From: SXZD01 sp034680345
GTDB taxonomy: Bacteria; Pseudomonadota; Gammaproteobacteria; Burkholderiales; Burkholderiaceae_B
NCBI GenBank assembly: GCA_034680345.1
Contig: JAXISZ010000002.1
Location: 1 to 64,000, forward strand
Reading direction: 5' to 3'
DNA length: 64,000 nt
Positions 33,923-42,592 of this stretch are shown in pieces (the first letter of the stretch is position 1; the number at the start of each line of letters is the position of its first letter). The translations under genes were made by a program, and so were the position numbers. Below the pieces are notes generated by a model. The model saw nothing but the letters and a program-made list of their open reading frames with translations. It was not told where the DNA came from and searched no databases.

Positions 33923-34681
33923 ATGAATAATTTTTTTTCTCGTAAATTAAGTTTGGTGCTTACTTTAAGCTTGATGGTTTTTTTGGCCGTTGTTTATTCG
34001 CTTAAGCCAACTCATGTGGTTCGTTTTCAGCCCACGGCTCGTTTAGCAAACGCTCCGGTATTTAAAGTGGTGTCTGACCCTGACGTTCTAAATGACCCAA
34101 GCTTACCGCATGGCCCAGCTTACGCGGTTATCCCAGATTCAAACCATAGCCGAACTCGGGTGGCCATGGACACACCAAACACCCCTGAAAATTCAGCAGT
34201 CATGAGTGATGCGCCTTCTTCTGGTTTGGGCATCAACATTCATGAAGCTCAAGATACTCGTGGAATTACCCCCCCTGCTTCAAATTCAGCTGAGCATGTT
34301 AATTCGGATGCTGCGGTTGAGTTCAGGCCAGCCTTTCGAGCTGAAGTGCCTGCCGGTTTGGAAGAATTCAAAGACATGGGTATGGCCTTGATCGCTGGAA
34401 ACAGTCGAGAGTGGTATACCGTGCAAACAGCGTTTGTTTCTATTGACGACCATGTATTGTTGAACCGGCGTTTAATTGAGTTGAGTTCTGCTTTAGGTAC
34501 CCGCGATGACATTTACATCTACCAAGTCATTCGTAATGGCAAGACTTATCACGGGCTTTTTGCTAGGCGCCTTCCAACAGTGGCTAAAGCCAAAGATTTT
34601 CAGCGAGTCTTAGAAAAGAAATTGGGTTATCAAACACAAGTGCGTAGTCATAAAGGATTGCGCACTGAACAGGGTTTTTAA
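33923..34681 (+). CDS. Membrane-anchored protein with SPOR-like C-terminus
   Basis: A 252-residue protein: short basic cytoplasmic start, one membrane helix (about 9-26, LSLVLTLSLMVFLAVVYSL), a long low-complexity Pro/Ser/Asp-rich linker (about 30-145), and a compact C-terminal domain (about 165-245). That domain reads WYTVQTAFVSIDD...LIELSSALGT...IYIYQVIRNGKTYHGLFARRL...AKDFQRVLEKKLGYQTQVRS, like a SPOR domain of the DamX sort. SPOR domains bind denuded peptidoglycan at division sites, so a cell-envelope or division role is plausible. I do not recognise an exact family. It sits between cysB and tRNA-Pro. Confidence 0.6.
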   Translation: MNNFFSRKLSLVLTLSLMVFLAVVYSLKPTHVVRFQPTARLANAPVFKVVSDPDVLNDPSLPHGPAYAVIPDSNHSRTRVAMDTPNTPENSAVMSDAPSSGLGINIHEAQDTRGITPPASNSAEHVNSDAAVEFRPAFRAEVPAGLEEFKDMGMALIAGNSREWYTVQTAFVSIDDHVLLNRRLIELSSALGTRDDIYIYQVIRNGKTYHGLFARRLPTVAKAKDFQRVLEKKLGYQTQVRSHKGLRTEQGF

Positions 34682-34687
34682 TTCCGT

Positions 34688-34717
34688 TTGACGACGGGTC
34701 TTAGAATTTGGTATAAT
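34688..34717 (+). promoter_or_regulatory. Sigma-70 promoter of the tRNA-Pro-Arg-His cluster
   Basis: TTGACG at 34688-34693 and TATAAT at 34712-34717, spacer 18 bases, 13 bases before tRNA-Pro. Both hexamers are near consensus. The -35 starts 6 bases after the stop codon of the upstream gene. Confidence 0.8.
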
Positions 34718-34730
34718 TTTTGTCTTAATT

Positions 34731-34807
34731 CGGGGCGTAGCGCAGCCTGGTAGCGCATCTGCTTTGGGAGCAGAGGGTCGCAGGTTCGAATCCTGCCGCC
34801 CCGACCA
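34731..34807 (+). tRNA. tRNA-Pro (TGG)
   Basis: 77 bases with CCA encoded. Acceptor CGGGGCG pairs with CGCCCCG; the anticodon loop TTTGGGA gives anticodon TGG, reading proline CCN codons; T loop TTCGAAT. First of three tRNA genes transcribed together. Confidence 0.96.
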
Positions 34808-34899
34808 ACATGAGACACAACCAGAAGGTTCGCGGCATTAATAACATAGATGTGTTAACCGTTTTCATATAAAAAAACAGTTTTAAGACACATTTTAAA

Positions 34900-34976
34900 C
34901 TGCCCGTAGCTCAGCTGGATAGAGCATCGGCCTTCTAAGCCGAGGGTCGGGGGTTCGAGTCCCTCCGGGCAGGCCA
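34900..34976 (+). tRNA. tRNA-Arg (TCT)
   Basis: 77 bases with CCA encoded. Acceptor CTGCCCG pairs with CGGGCAG; the anticodon stem GGC..GCC closes loop CTTCTAA with anticodon TCT, reading AGA/AGG. It lies 92 bases after tRNA-Pro. Confidence 0.95.
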
Positions 34977-35080
34977 AAGCAAGTGCTCAAATGGTGTTTA
35001 TTGAAATTTTTTTATTTTTGTACATAGTTTTTTTAATTTTTCTTGTTTTTTTACTAGAAAAATTTTTTGGATCAAGTAGT

Positions 35081-35157
35081 GGCGGGGTTAGCTCAGTTGG
35101 TAGAGCAACGGATTGTGATTCCGTGGGTCGTGGGTTCGAGCCCCATACCTCGCCCCA
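35081..35157 (+). tRNA. tRNA-His (GTG)
   Basis: 77 bases including the extra 5' G (-1) typical of tRNA-His, which faces the discriminator C at 35154. Acceptor GCGGGGT pairs with ACCTCGC (one G-T pair); anticodon loop TTGTGAT with anticodon GTG; CCA encoded. A run of seven T follows at 35173 after a weak TTGTA/TACAA repeat and may end transcription. Confidence 0.95.
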
Positions 35158-35414
35158 TATCTTGTATGTACAAATTTTTTTGTCTTGATTTTCCCCCTAT
35201 AATTTCTTCTCAATTTTTCTGTAAATCCTATTTTATACTTTTTTATTAGCTGGTTTGATTAATCTGATCTCTAACTCTGAAAAGTTAAGTTTTTTTCTTA
35301 ATCGCAATTGGCTTAGGATGTGGTCATGTGCGTTCAAGCGATTAACTAGAGATTTTTTTCATGGCTGGTTGTAGTCTCTTGTGTTGCAATAAGAAAAGAG
35401 GCTAGGTACGTGGA

Positions 35415-36914
35415 TTATTCTCGAAAAGTAGTGGCGCGTTTATTGCGAATGCTGGGACTAATCACAACAATCAATGCCAGTGCTGCTAAAATCAGCATTG
35501 CAGCGCTGATTGGTCTATTAATAAACACCATAGGATCGCCGCGAGAAATCAGTAAAGCCCGTCTTAAGTATTCTTCCATCATGGGGCCTAAAATAAAACC
35601 GAGTAACATGGGCGCAGGCTCACATTCTAGTTTCAGAAAAATGTAACCTAAAATACCAAATAGTCCCATTAAATATAAATCAAAGGGGTTATTATTTAAA
35701 CTAATTACGCCTATGCAACAAAATAACAAAATGCATGGGTATAAATAGTGATAAGGCACCGTGATCAGTTTTACCCATAAACCAATTAAGGGTAAATTAA
35801 GAATCACCAAGAAAAAATTACCTATCCACATTGAAACAATTAGCCCCCAGAATAATGAGGGTTGTTCTAAAATTACCGTGGGTCCGGGCGTAATTCCCTG
35901 AATAATCATAGCGCCAACCATCAGCGCCATCACTGGGTTTGATGGGATGCCTAGCGTCAGCAGGGGAATAAAAGAGGTTTGTGCACCGGCATTATTTGCA
36001 GATTCAGGTGCTGCTACGCCTTCTATGGCACCTTGTCCAAACTGATCTTGATTTTTAGAAATTTTTTTTTCAATAGAGTATGCAGCAAAAGACGCCAGCA
36101 TAGCGCCTCCGCCAGGTAAGATGCCGAGCATTGAACCTAAAAGGGTGCCGCGAGAAATGGGTCCAGCAATCCGTTTATAGTCATTTTTATCTAACATGAG
36201 TCCATTAATTTTTTTGATAGATGACTTACGTTCTTGTTCGGTTTCAAGATTTTTAATAATTTCAGCTAAACCAAAAATTCCCATACTTAAAACGACAAAC
36301 CCAATTCCATCAGCCAAATTAGGGTTATCAAAGGTGAAGCGTTCAGTACCAGAATTTATATCTGTACCCACCAAACCTAGCAGTAAACCCAATAAAATCA
36401 TGCCTATGGCTTTTAATAGTGAACCATGTGCTAACACCACAGAGGCTACTAACCCCAGAACCATCAAAGAAAAATATTCAGCGGGGCCAAATTTAAGTGC
36501 AAGATCAGCTAAGGGCGGTGCAAACATAGCTAGTAGAAGCGTGGCAAATGTACCCGCGATAAACGACCCTATTGCGGCGGTTGCTAGTGCTTTGCCAGCC
36601 ATACCTTGGCGAGCCATTTTATAACCATCAAGTGCCGTGACAACAGAAGATGATTCACCTGGTAGATTAATTAATATGGCCGTGGTTGAGCCGCCATATT
36701 GTGCGCCATAGTAAATTCCCGCCAACATAATCAGGGCTGATATAGGCTGAAGTGAAAATGTTGCTGGCAGCAGCATAGCAATGGTTGCTATGGGTCCTAG
36801 GCCAGGTAACACACCAATTAATGTGCCTAAGAACACACCACCTAAACAGTACATTAAATTGTTGAACGTGATAACAGATTCCAAACCCAGTTGTAGATTT
36901 TGTAGTAGTTCCAT
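35415..36914 (-). CDS. tctA: Tripartite tricarboxylate transporter large permease TctA
   Basis: A 499-residue inner-membrane protein with about 11-12 helices, of the TctA family (secondary, cation-driven uptake of citrate-like acids). Hallmarks are GVLPGLGPIATIAMLLPATF near the N-terminus, the repeated GILPGGGAMLASFAAYSIEKK in the second half, and IYYGAQYGGSTTAILINLPGE. It is the last gene of the tctC-tctB-tctA set, 3 bases after tctB. The real substrate is set by the binding protein TctC and is not known here. Confidence 0.94.
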   Translation of the reverse strand: MELLQNLQLGLESVITFNNLMYCLGGVFLGTLIGVLPGLGPIATIAMLLPATFSLQPISALIMLAGIYYGAQYGGSTTAILINLPGESSSVVTALDGYKMARQGMAGKALATAAIGSFIAGTFATLLLAMFAPPLADLALKFGPAEYFSLMVLGLVASVVLAHGSLLKAIGMILLGLLLGLVGTDINSGTERFTFDNPNLADGIGFVVLSMGIFGLAEIIKNLETEQERKSSIKKINGLMLDKNDYKRIAGPISRGTLLGSMLGILPGGGAMLASFAAYSIEKKISKNQDQFGQGAIEGVAAPESANNAGAQTSFIPLLTLGIPSNPVMALMVGAMIIQGITPGPTVILEQPSLFWGLIVSMWIGNFFLVILNLPLIGLWVKLITVPYHYLYPCILLFCCIGVISLNNNPFDLYLMGLFGILGYIFLKLECEPAPMLLGFILGPMMEEYLRRALLISRGDPMVFINRPISAAMLILAALALIVVISPSIRNKRATTFRE

Positions 36915-36917
36915 GGT

Positions 36918-37373
36918 TTAACCCTGAGTAATCCAGTTGCCAAAGGCTGGTAGCGGTAAACCAAGCCCAACTGAAAATATCAACCAACACAAAACGGTGA
37001 TTGTTATTGCTAAAACCAATACTTTGGGGGTTTTAAAATAAACGCTAGCCAAAGCGGAGCTGATCATTGTGATTAAAGCAGCCGGTACAAGCCCCGTGCC
37101 TTTTATAATTGCACCGAATACAAACACAGGAAAAATAACCATAATGGTTTTGTTGATCAATATTTTTTCTATCGGGTTTTTAGGTTGCAGTATTGCTTGG
37201 CAACAGCAAATTATGCCAATTAAGCACAGCAGAGCGCATAAAACTTTGGGAAAGTAACCCGCCCCCATTTTGGTGGCAGTGCCCATTGGAAATTCTTTTG
37301 AAAAGTACAGGCCTAACGCACCTACGAAAAAAAACATCAGTCCGGCCCAGAAATCTTTTTGTATTGTTAGCAT
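36918..37373 (-). CDS. tctB: Tripartite tricarboxylate transporter small permease TctB
   Basis: A 151-residue protein with four predicted membrane helices. It has the family N-terminus (KDFWAGLMFFFVGALGLYFSKEFPMGTATKMGAGYFPKVLC), including the G-x-GYFP segment typical of TctB. It forms the small membrane subunit next to TctA, which starts 3 bases downstream of its stop. tctC lies 225 bases upstream on the same strand. Confidence 0.92.
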   Translation of the reverse strand: MLTIQKDFWAGLMFFFVGALGLYFSKEFPMGTATKMGAGYFPKVLCALLCLIGIICCCQAILQPKNPIEKILINKTIMVIFPVFVFGAIIKGTGLVPAALITMISSALASVYFKTPKVLVLAITITVLCWLIFSVGLGLPLPAFGNWITQG

Positions 37374-37598
37374 ACCGTTCCTGTTGATAAAACTTAGTTA
37401 TTACTGAGTTATTAAATCTTTCATGTTCTTAATTTTTTTATATAATTCAAAAATTTGTATTATTTTCTGCGATTTTTTTGGTATTTCTTGTTTGCTATGC
37501 AGAATTCACTTTTGTGAGTTCTGCATATGATTTAAATTGATGGCTTGTAGTGCGGCATGATTCTTTAAGTATATGGATAATTGTTTTGATCACACGAT

Positions 37599-38570
37599 TT
37601 AGTCAGCATATATGCCAGCTTTTTTAATAATAGGCCCCCAGCGGTCAATTTCAGCTTGTAAATGAGCTTTCAGCGCTGCCGGCGTAGCTTTTTCTTTACT
37701 GACGGGTTCTGTGCCTAAATCAGCCATGCGGTTAACAACTTCTGGATCTTTAAGGGCGTTTTGTAAAGCACTGGTCAGTTTGGCCGAAATGGTTTTAGGC
37801 GTTCCTTTAGGGGCATAGAGGCCGTGCCATACAGAAATTTCAAATCCTTTAATTCCTTGAGAGTCTGCCGTTGGAATTGCGGGCAAAGATGGCACTTTAG
37901 TTTTTGTAGTGACGGCATAAGCCTTTATTTTGTCCCCTTTAATTTGTCCGCTGGTATTGGTGGTTTGGTCGCACATTAGATCAACTTGGCCTGATAAAAG
38001 GTCTGTCATGGCGGGTCCTGTGCCTTTGAATGGCACGGTGGTCATATCAGCTGCTAGGGTGCTCATCAGTAGCATGCCGCATAGATGAGAAGCTGAGCCT
38101 AGGCCCGCATTAGCGTAGTTTAGTTTGCTGGCATTGGCTTTGATGTATACAATCAGCTCTTTAAAATCACTGGCCGGAAAGTCCTTACGCGCCACAATCG
38201 TCATGGGAACATCGGTAACCAAACCTATGGGTTCGAAGTCTTCTACGGCGTTGTATGGCAGTTTCTTATAGAGGGCTGGAGCGGTAGACTGACCAATGTG
38301 ATGTAAGAAAATTGTGTAACCATCAGGGGTTGAGCGTGCTACTCTAGCAGCGCCAATGGTGCCTCCGGCGCCACCAACATTTTCAATCACAATTTGTTGT
38401 TTTAATTCTTTGGACATCGACTGTCCAATAAGTCGCCCTACAGTGTCTGTAGGCCCACCGGCAGAAAAAGGAATAACCATTGTAATGGTTTTATTGGGGT
38501 AGTCTTCCGCTGCTATTGCAACGCTTCCTAAGCTCAGTGCGACCGATAGTAACAGTTGAATTTTTTTCAT
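37599..38570 (-). CDS. tctC: Bug-type binding protein TctC
   Basis: A 323-residue periplasmic receptor with a signal peptide (1-20, ending SVAIAA). Typical Bug segments are YPNKTITMVIPFSAGGPTDTVGRLIGQSM, IENVGGAGGTIGAARVARSTPDGYT, VPFKGTGPAMTDLLSGQVDLMCDQ and the C-terminal EIDRWGPIIKKAG. It presents a carboxylate ligand to TctAB, encoded downstream on the same strand. The order tctC-tctB-tctA is the standard one. Ligand unknown. Confidence 0.94.
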   Translation of the reverse strand: MKKIQLLLSVALSLGSVAIAAEDYPNKTITMVIPFSAGGPTDTVGRLIGQSMSKELKQQIVIENVGGAGGTIGAARVARSTPDGYTIFLHHIGQSTAPALYKKLPYNAVEDFEPIGLVTDVPMTIVARKDFPASDFKELIVYIKANASKLNYANAGLGSASHLCGMLLMSTLAADMTTVPFKGTGPAMTDLLSGQVDLMCDQTTNTSGQIKGDKIKAYAVTTKTKVPSLPAIPTADSQGIKGFEISVWHGLYAPKGTPKTISAKLTSALQNALKDPEVVNRMADLGTEPVSKEKATPAALKAHLQAEIDRWGPIIKKAGIYAD

Positions 38571-39011
38571 TACAAACTCTCCTTTTTAAACTCACGTTTT
38601 AATTTCTGTTTTTGTAAAGTTGGTTTATGTTTTGTTAAATTAATTTTTTCTGACTCAGGTGTTACGCTTGATTTGCATTGATTTAATGTAGCCTTTTAGC
38701 TTATTTGCTGATTAACTCAACAATCAATTTTAATTTATTGATTTTGCCTGTACATGATAGAGCGATTTTCGCCAAAAAAAATAGTGACTTTGTGTGTCTT
38801 TTTTAAATTGAGTTGCTCCTGAAGCTTATCTTGATTCAACACAGTATTGTTTGACTGGCAAAACTTGAATTTTGTATAAACAATTTTTTGTTGGCTGTGC
38901 ATAGAGTTTTAAATATTTTTCTATGCAAACTATTTTTCTGGAAACTATTTATGCAGAAGGTACAATATAAGACTTTTAAATTTTTTTAGGTCTACTATTT
39001 CAGTAGATTTT
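38571..39011. other. Divergent intergenic region between tctC and kup
   Basis: 441 bases between divergent genes, very AT-rich, with no convincing reading frame on either strand. An AT-rich hairpin AATCAAT (38722-38728)/ATTGATT (38737-38743) is present. It must contain the promoters of both tctC (minus) and kup (plus), but I could not pick hexamers with confidence. No known riboswitch structure was recognised. Confidence 0.6.
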
Positions 39012-40901
39012 ATGGCTGTGGTCATGGATAAAAATGCAACACATACAGTAAAAGCAAGTTTGGTTTTAGGTGCTTTGGGCGTCGTTTTTGGTGATATTGG
39101 CACCAGTCCGCTTTACACAATTAAAGAAATATTTGGACATGCAACCGGAGTTGTTGCCAATTCAGGCAATATCATAGGTGCAACATCAGCAGTTTTTTGG
39201 GCCTTGATGGTGGTTGTCACCCTGAAGTACGTGGTCTTAATGTTGCGGGCTGACAACAGGGGGGAGGGCGGAATTATGGCGCTCTTGGCGCTAGCGGTTT
39301 CCAGTGTTTCTAATTATCCAGATTTAAAAAAGAAATTATTTCTCATAGGTACATTTGGTGCTTGTTTGTTTTATGGTGAATGCATTATCACACCCGCTAT
39401 CTCGGTGTTATCTGCTGTAGAGGGTATGGCTTTAATTTCTCCAAGTTTGGCGGAGTTTGTATTGCCAATTACGGTGGCTATATTAATTAGTTTATTTGCT
39501 GTACAGCGGTTTGGTACTCAGGTGGTAGCTCGCTTTTATGCGCCCATTATTGTATTGTGGTTTGCTGCCATGGGGGCTGTTGGTTTTTGGCAAATATGCA
39601 AAACTCCTGCCGTGTTGGAAGCTTTAAATCCAGTTAATGCATTGGCTTTTTTGCAGGCGCGGGGTTGGGGGGTGTTTGCTACTGTGGGTATGGTGGTTTT
39701 GGCCATCACAGGGGCAGAAACTTTGTACGCTGATATGGGTCACTTTGGTAAAAAATCTATTCGGCTGGCGTGGGCTATTTTAGTTTTTCCTGGGTTGGCA
39801 TTAAATTATTTAGGGCAAGGTGCTTTACTACTATCAGCGCCCGACGCTGTAAGCAATCCTTTTTTCTTGGCTTTTCCTTCTTTTTTGTTGGTTCCTGCGG
39901 TTATTTTGGCAACCATGGCCACAATTATTGCATCGCAAGCCACTATTTCTGGCGCTTATTCAATGACACAACAGGCTATTCAGTTGGGGTTGTTGCCGCG
40001 CATGCAAATTATTCACACATCGGAAACAGAATCAGGGCAAATTTATATGCCGACAGTTAACTGGATTTTACTAACAGCGGTTTTACTTGCTGCCTTGGGG
40101 TTTCGCAGTTCTTCAGATTTGGCCTCTGCCTATGGTATTGCAATCACAGGTACCATGTTAATTGCTACCATTTTGACCTTTTATGTGATTCGATATGGTT
40201 GGAAGTACCCTTTGTGGTTATCTTTAAGCGCTACGTTCTTTTTTTTATTTTTAGATGTTTTATTGTTCGCCTCATGTGCAGTAAAATTTTTTCAGGGTGG
40301 GTGGTTTCCTGTGGTATTAGCCTTGTCTTTGGTTACTCTCATGTTAACCTGGAAGCGGGGCCGAGAATTGTTGTTACAGCATATTTACGAAAATGACCCC
40401 AAATTGGTTGATTTTGTTGAATATATGAAAGACACCACCATTTCTCGTGTAGAACGAACAGCTGTTTTTTTGGTTTCTGACCCAAGAACAGCTCCGCAGG
40501 CGTTGATGCATAATTTAAAACACAATCAAGTTTTACATCAACGTAATTTAATTGTTACAGTAGTGTTTGAAGACATTCCTTGGGTGTCTGATGCGCATTG
40601 CTTACAATGTTTGCAGGTGGGTGACGGGTTTTGGCAGATCACCATTCGCTATGGTTTTATGGATAAAACGGATATACCTAAAGCCTTATCGGCTTTGAAT
40701 CAGCAGGGCTTATTTTTTGAGGCTTTCTCAACTTCCTATTTTTTGAGTCGAGAAACGGTTGTTCCTTCGCAGGGGGGCAAGATGGCAAGATGGCAAGAGG
40801 CTCTATTTACTTTAGTTTCACGTAATGCGGGTAGTGTTGTAAGTTATTTTAATATACCTAGCAACAGCGTAATTGAGTTGGGATCGCGCGTACATATTTA
40901 G
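39012..40901 (+). CDS. kup: Kup potassium uptake permease
   Basis: A 629-residue low-affinity proton-coupled potassium transporter. The N-terminal signature LGALGVVFGDIGTSPLYTIKEIFG is present, followed by about 12 helices (to about residue 450), with GEGGIMALLAL and the ITPAISVLSAVEG segment. A C-terminal cytoplasmic domain (about 455-629) ends in RVHI. Length matches family norms. ATG 39012 is the first start, and Met5 is an alternative. Stands alone on the plus strand. Confidence 0.95.
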   Translation: MAVVMDKNATHTVKASLVLGALGVVFGDIGTSPLYTIKEIFGHATGVVANSGNIIGATSAVFWALMVVVTLKYVVLMLRADNRGEGGIMALLALAVSSVSNYPDLKKKLFLIGTFGACLFYGECIITPAISVLSAVEGMALISPSLAEFVLPITVAILISLFAVQRFGTQVVARFYAPIIVLWFAAMGAVGFWQICKTPAVLEALNPVNALAFLQARGWGVFATVGMVVLAITGAETLYADMGHFGKKSIRLAWAILVFPGLALNYLGQGALLLSAPDAVSNPFFLAFPSFLLVPAVILATMATIIASQATISGAYSMTQQAIQLGLLPRMQIIHTSETESGQIYMPTVNWILLTAVLLAALGFRSSSDLASAYGIAITGTMLIATILTFYVIRYGWKYPLWLSLSATFFFLFLDVLLFASCAVKFFQGGWFPVVLALSLVTLMLTWKRGRELLLQHIYENDPKLVDFVEYMKDTTISRVERTAVFLVSDPRTAPQALMHNLKHNQVLHQRNLIVTVVFEDIPWVSDAHCLQCLQVGDGFWQITIRYGFMDKTDIPKALSALNQQGLFFEAFSTSYFLSRETVVPSQGGKMARWQEALFTLVSRNAGSVVSYFNIPSNSVIELGSRVHI

Positions 40902-40965
40902 CAAGATATTGATTTGCTTTGAGTTAAGGCTGTTTTTGGACTGGTTTTGTAGCGGGGTGAATTAA

Positions 40966-41370
40966 TTATCGGAGTTCCGGTGTTTTTTCTCCTTCCGCAA
41001 TAAAAACCAGTGTTAAGCCGTTGTTACAGTAGCGCAGGCCAAACGGGGCTGGACCATCTTTAAAAACATGCCCGTGGTGCCCTTCGCACCTTGAGCAGTG
41101 GTATTCTGTGCGTGGGTAGACTAATTTATAGTCGATTTTTGTGCGTAGAGTATTGGGTAGCGCATCCTTAAAACTTGGCCAACCTGTACTGCTATTATAT
41201 TTCATTTCGCTTGTAAATATGGCCTGATAGCAAGCTGCGCAATGATAGGTACCTGGGCGTTTTTCATGGTTTAAAAAACTACTGAAGGCGCATTCGGTAT
41301 GTTCTTCAAACAAAATAGCGTATTGCTCAGGGGAAATAAACTCTAACCATTCTTGCTTGGTTTTTTTCAT
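40966..41370 (-). CDS. msrB: Peptide methionine-R-sulfoxide reductase MsrB
   Basis: A 134-residue MsrB that reduces methionine-R-sulfoxide in proteins. Zinc cysteines are in YHCAACYQ and YHCSRCEGHHGHVF, STGWPSF is the substrate-site segment, and the catalytic cysteine is in RYCNNG. Most relatives have RxCxN(S/G) there, so this is normal. No signal peptide, so cytoplasmic. Convergent with kup, with a 64-base gap lacking a clear terminator. Confidence 0.94.
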   Translation of the reverse strand: MKKTKQEWLEFISPEQYAILFEEHTECAFSSFLNHEKRPGTYHCAACYQAIFTSEMKYNSSTGWPSFKDALPNTLRTKIDYKLVYPRTEYHCSRCEGHHGHVFKDGPAPFGLRYCNNGLTLVFIAEGEKTPELR

Positions 41371-41470
41371 GGATGTTTAACTTGAATATTCTTGCGTTAG
41401 GATCATTATATTGAAAAAGGTTAATGCCATGAAGACAGATGTAAATTTTGTGTATTAAACAGATGAAACG

Positions 41471-42187
41471 CTAGTTAGTTTGTTCATTTTGGGTTCCCAA
41501 ATCAGCAAGATTGGGGAATTTTTTAAACAAACTGACGGCTTGTGTACGGTTTCGAACATTCATGCGCGTGAAGATTTCTCGAAGGTGAGTTTTAATTGTT
41601 TCTGGTGATAGGTCTAGTTCTCGCGCTATTTCTTTGTTGGACAGTCCGGTTAAAAGCAATTGCATTACTTCACGTTGTTTTATTGTGAGTTGGATGCGTC
41701 CAGATATATCTCTTCTTAAGTGACTTCTGAATCTTGAGCTGTTGTTGATGGGCTGCTTCCAACTTGCAACTATACTTGCTCTAGAAATGCAGTCTGTTAA
41801 CATTTGTGATGTTTGATAAAAATCACCCGTTTTCGGCATTGCGAAACATTTAAACAGGGCTAATTCAGTGAGTTTATGTAGTAAGCTTTCGTCGCCACTC
41901 ATAAATAGTATGGGTGTTTCAAAATTCATTTTCCGAATGGTGATTGCGGTTTGAATACCTTTGCTGTCGGTTAGTTGTAGATCAGCAATAATTAAAGCAG
42001 GTTGAGTGTGAGTTAGAAACTCACAGGCTTCTCTTAAGCTAGCCACGTGTGTAATTTTTGTATCAGCTACAACAAACTCAACGAGATCACGCATACCTGT
42101 AGCGTACAGTGGGTGGTCTTCTACAATCAAAATTTGTGTTTCAAGTGTATTTTGATTTTCTATCGAGTTAAATTTTTTTGGCCCCAT
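41471..42187 (-). CDS. Orphan NarL/FixJ-type response regulator
   Basis: A 238-residue regulator from ATG 42187, chosen because AAGG lies 7 bases upstream; a GTG start at 42232 would add 15 residues. The receiver domain shows the acidic pair in ILIVEDHP, the likely phospho-Asp in LIIADLQLTD and Lys in AMPKTGD. The C-terminal LuxR-type helix-turn-helix reads LTIKQREVMQLLLTGLSNKEIARELDLSPETIKTH. No histidine kinase gene is adjacent, so the signal is unknown. Palindromic sequences about 85-115 bases upstream of the start could be its own operator. Confidence 0.9.
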   Translation of the reverse strand: MGPKKFNSIENQNTLETQILIVEDHPLYATGMRDLVEFVVADTKITHVASLREACEFLTHTQPALIIADLQLTDSKGIQTAITIRKMNFETPILFMSGDESLLHKLTELALFKCFAMPKTGDFYQTSQMLTDCISRASIVASWKQPINNSSRFRSHLRRDISGRIQLTIKQREVMQLLLTGLSNKEIARELDLSPETIKTHLREIFTRMNVRNRTQAVSLFKKFPNLADLGTQNEQTN

Positions 42188-42270
42188 CTCACAACCTTTG
42201 TATGTAATTTTAGAGGTGCTTATAACTGCCACCGTAAAATTATTATGATGTTGATTAAGCCAGTTCGCAT

Positions 42271-42299
42271 ACCCTCAGAGGGTGATTTATATATCACCC
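42271..42299. repeat. Overlapping palindromes upstream of the response regulator
   Basis: ACCCTCAGAGGGT (42271-42283) is a palindrome around one base. It overlaps GGGTGAT (42280-42286)/ATCACCC (42293-42299), and TGGGT follows at 42301. The two stems share GGGT and cannot form together. Located upstream of the NarL-type gene, it is a candidate operator or RNA switch; no known motif matches. Confidence 0.4.
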
Positions 42300-42432
42300 A
42301 ATGGGTAGTTTTTAAGTGAAATATATTATTAAATTCAGAGATTAAACTGACTTTGATTTGACGAAATGCATTAGCTGATTACGTTCGTCGGGGAACACGA
42401 CCAAATAGATTTGAATAAAATGGTGATAAACA

Positions 42433-42509
<77 letters not shown>

Positions 42510-42592
42510 AAGAAAAATATTATACCAAAAAAATGCTTCTTGCGTAAAATCGATTGTTTAGGGAAAAAGCGTTTTAAAATTAAATGGGTTTT

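Noticed and set aside
34991..35188. 65-residue ORF spanning tRNA-His
   Set aside because: It runs across a clear tRNA gene and consists of AT-rich hydrophobic codons; a chance frame.
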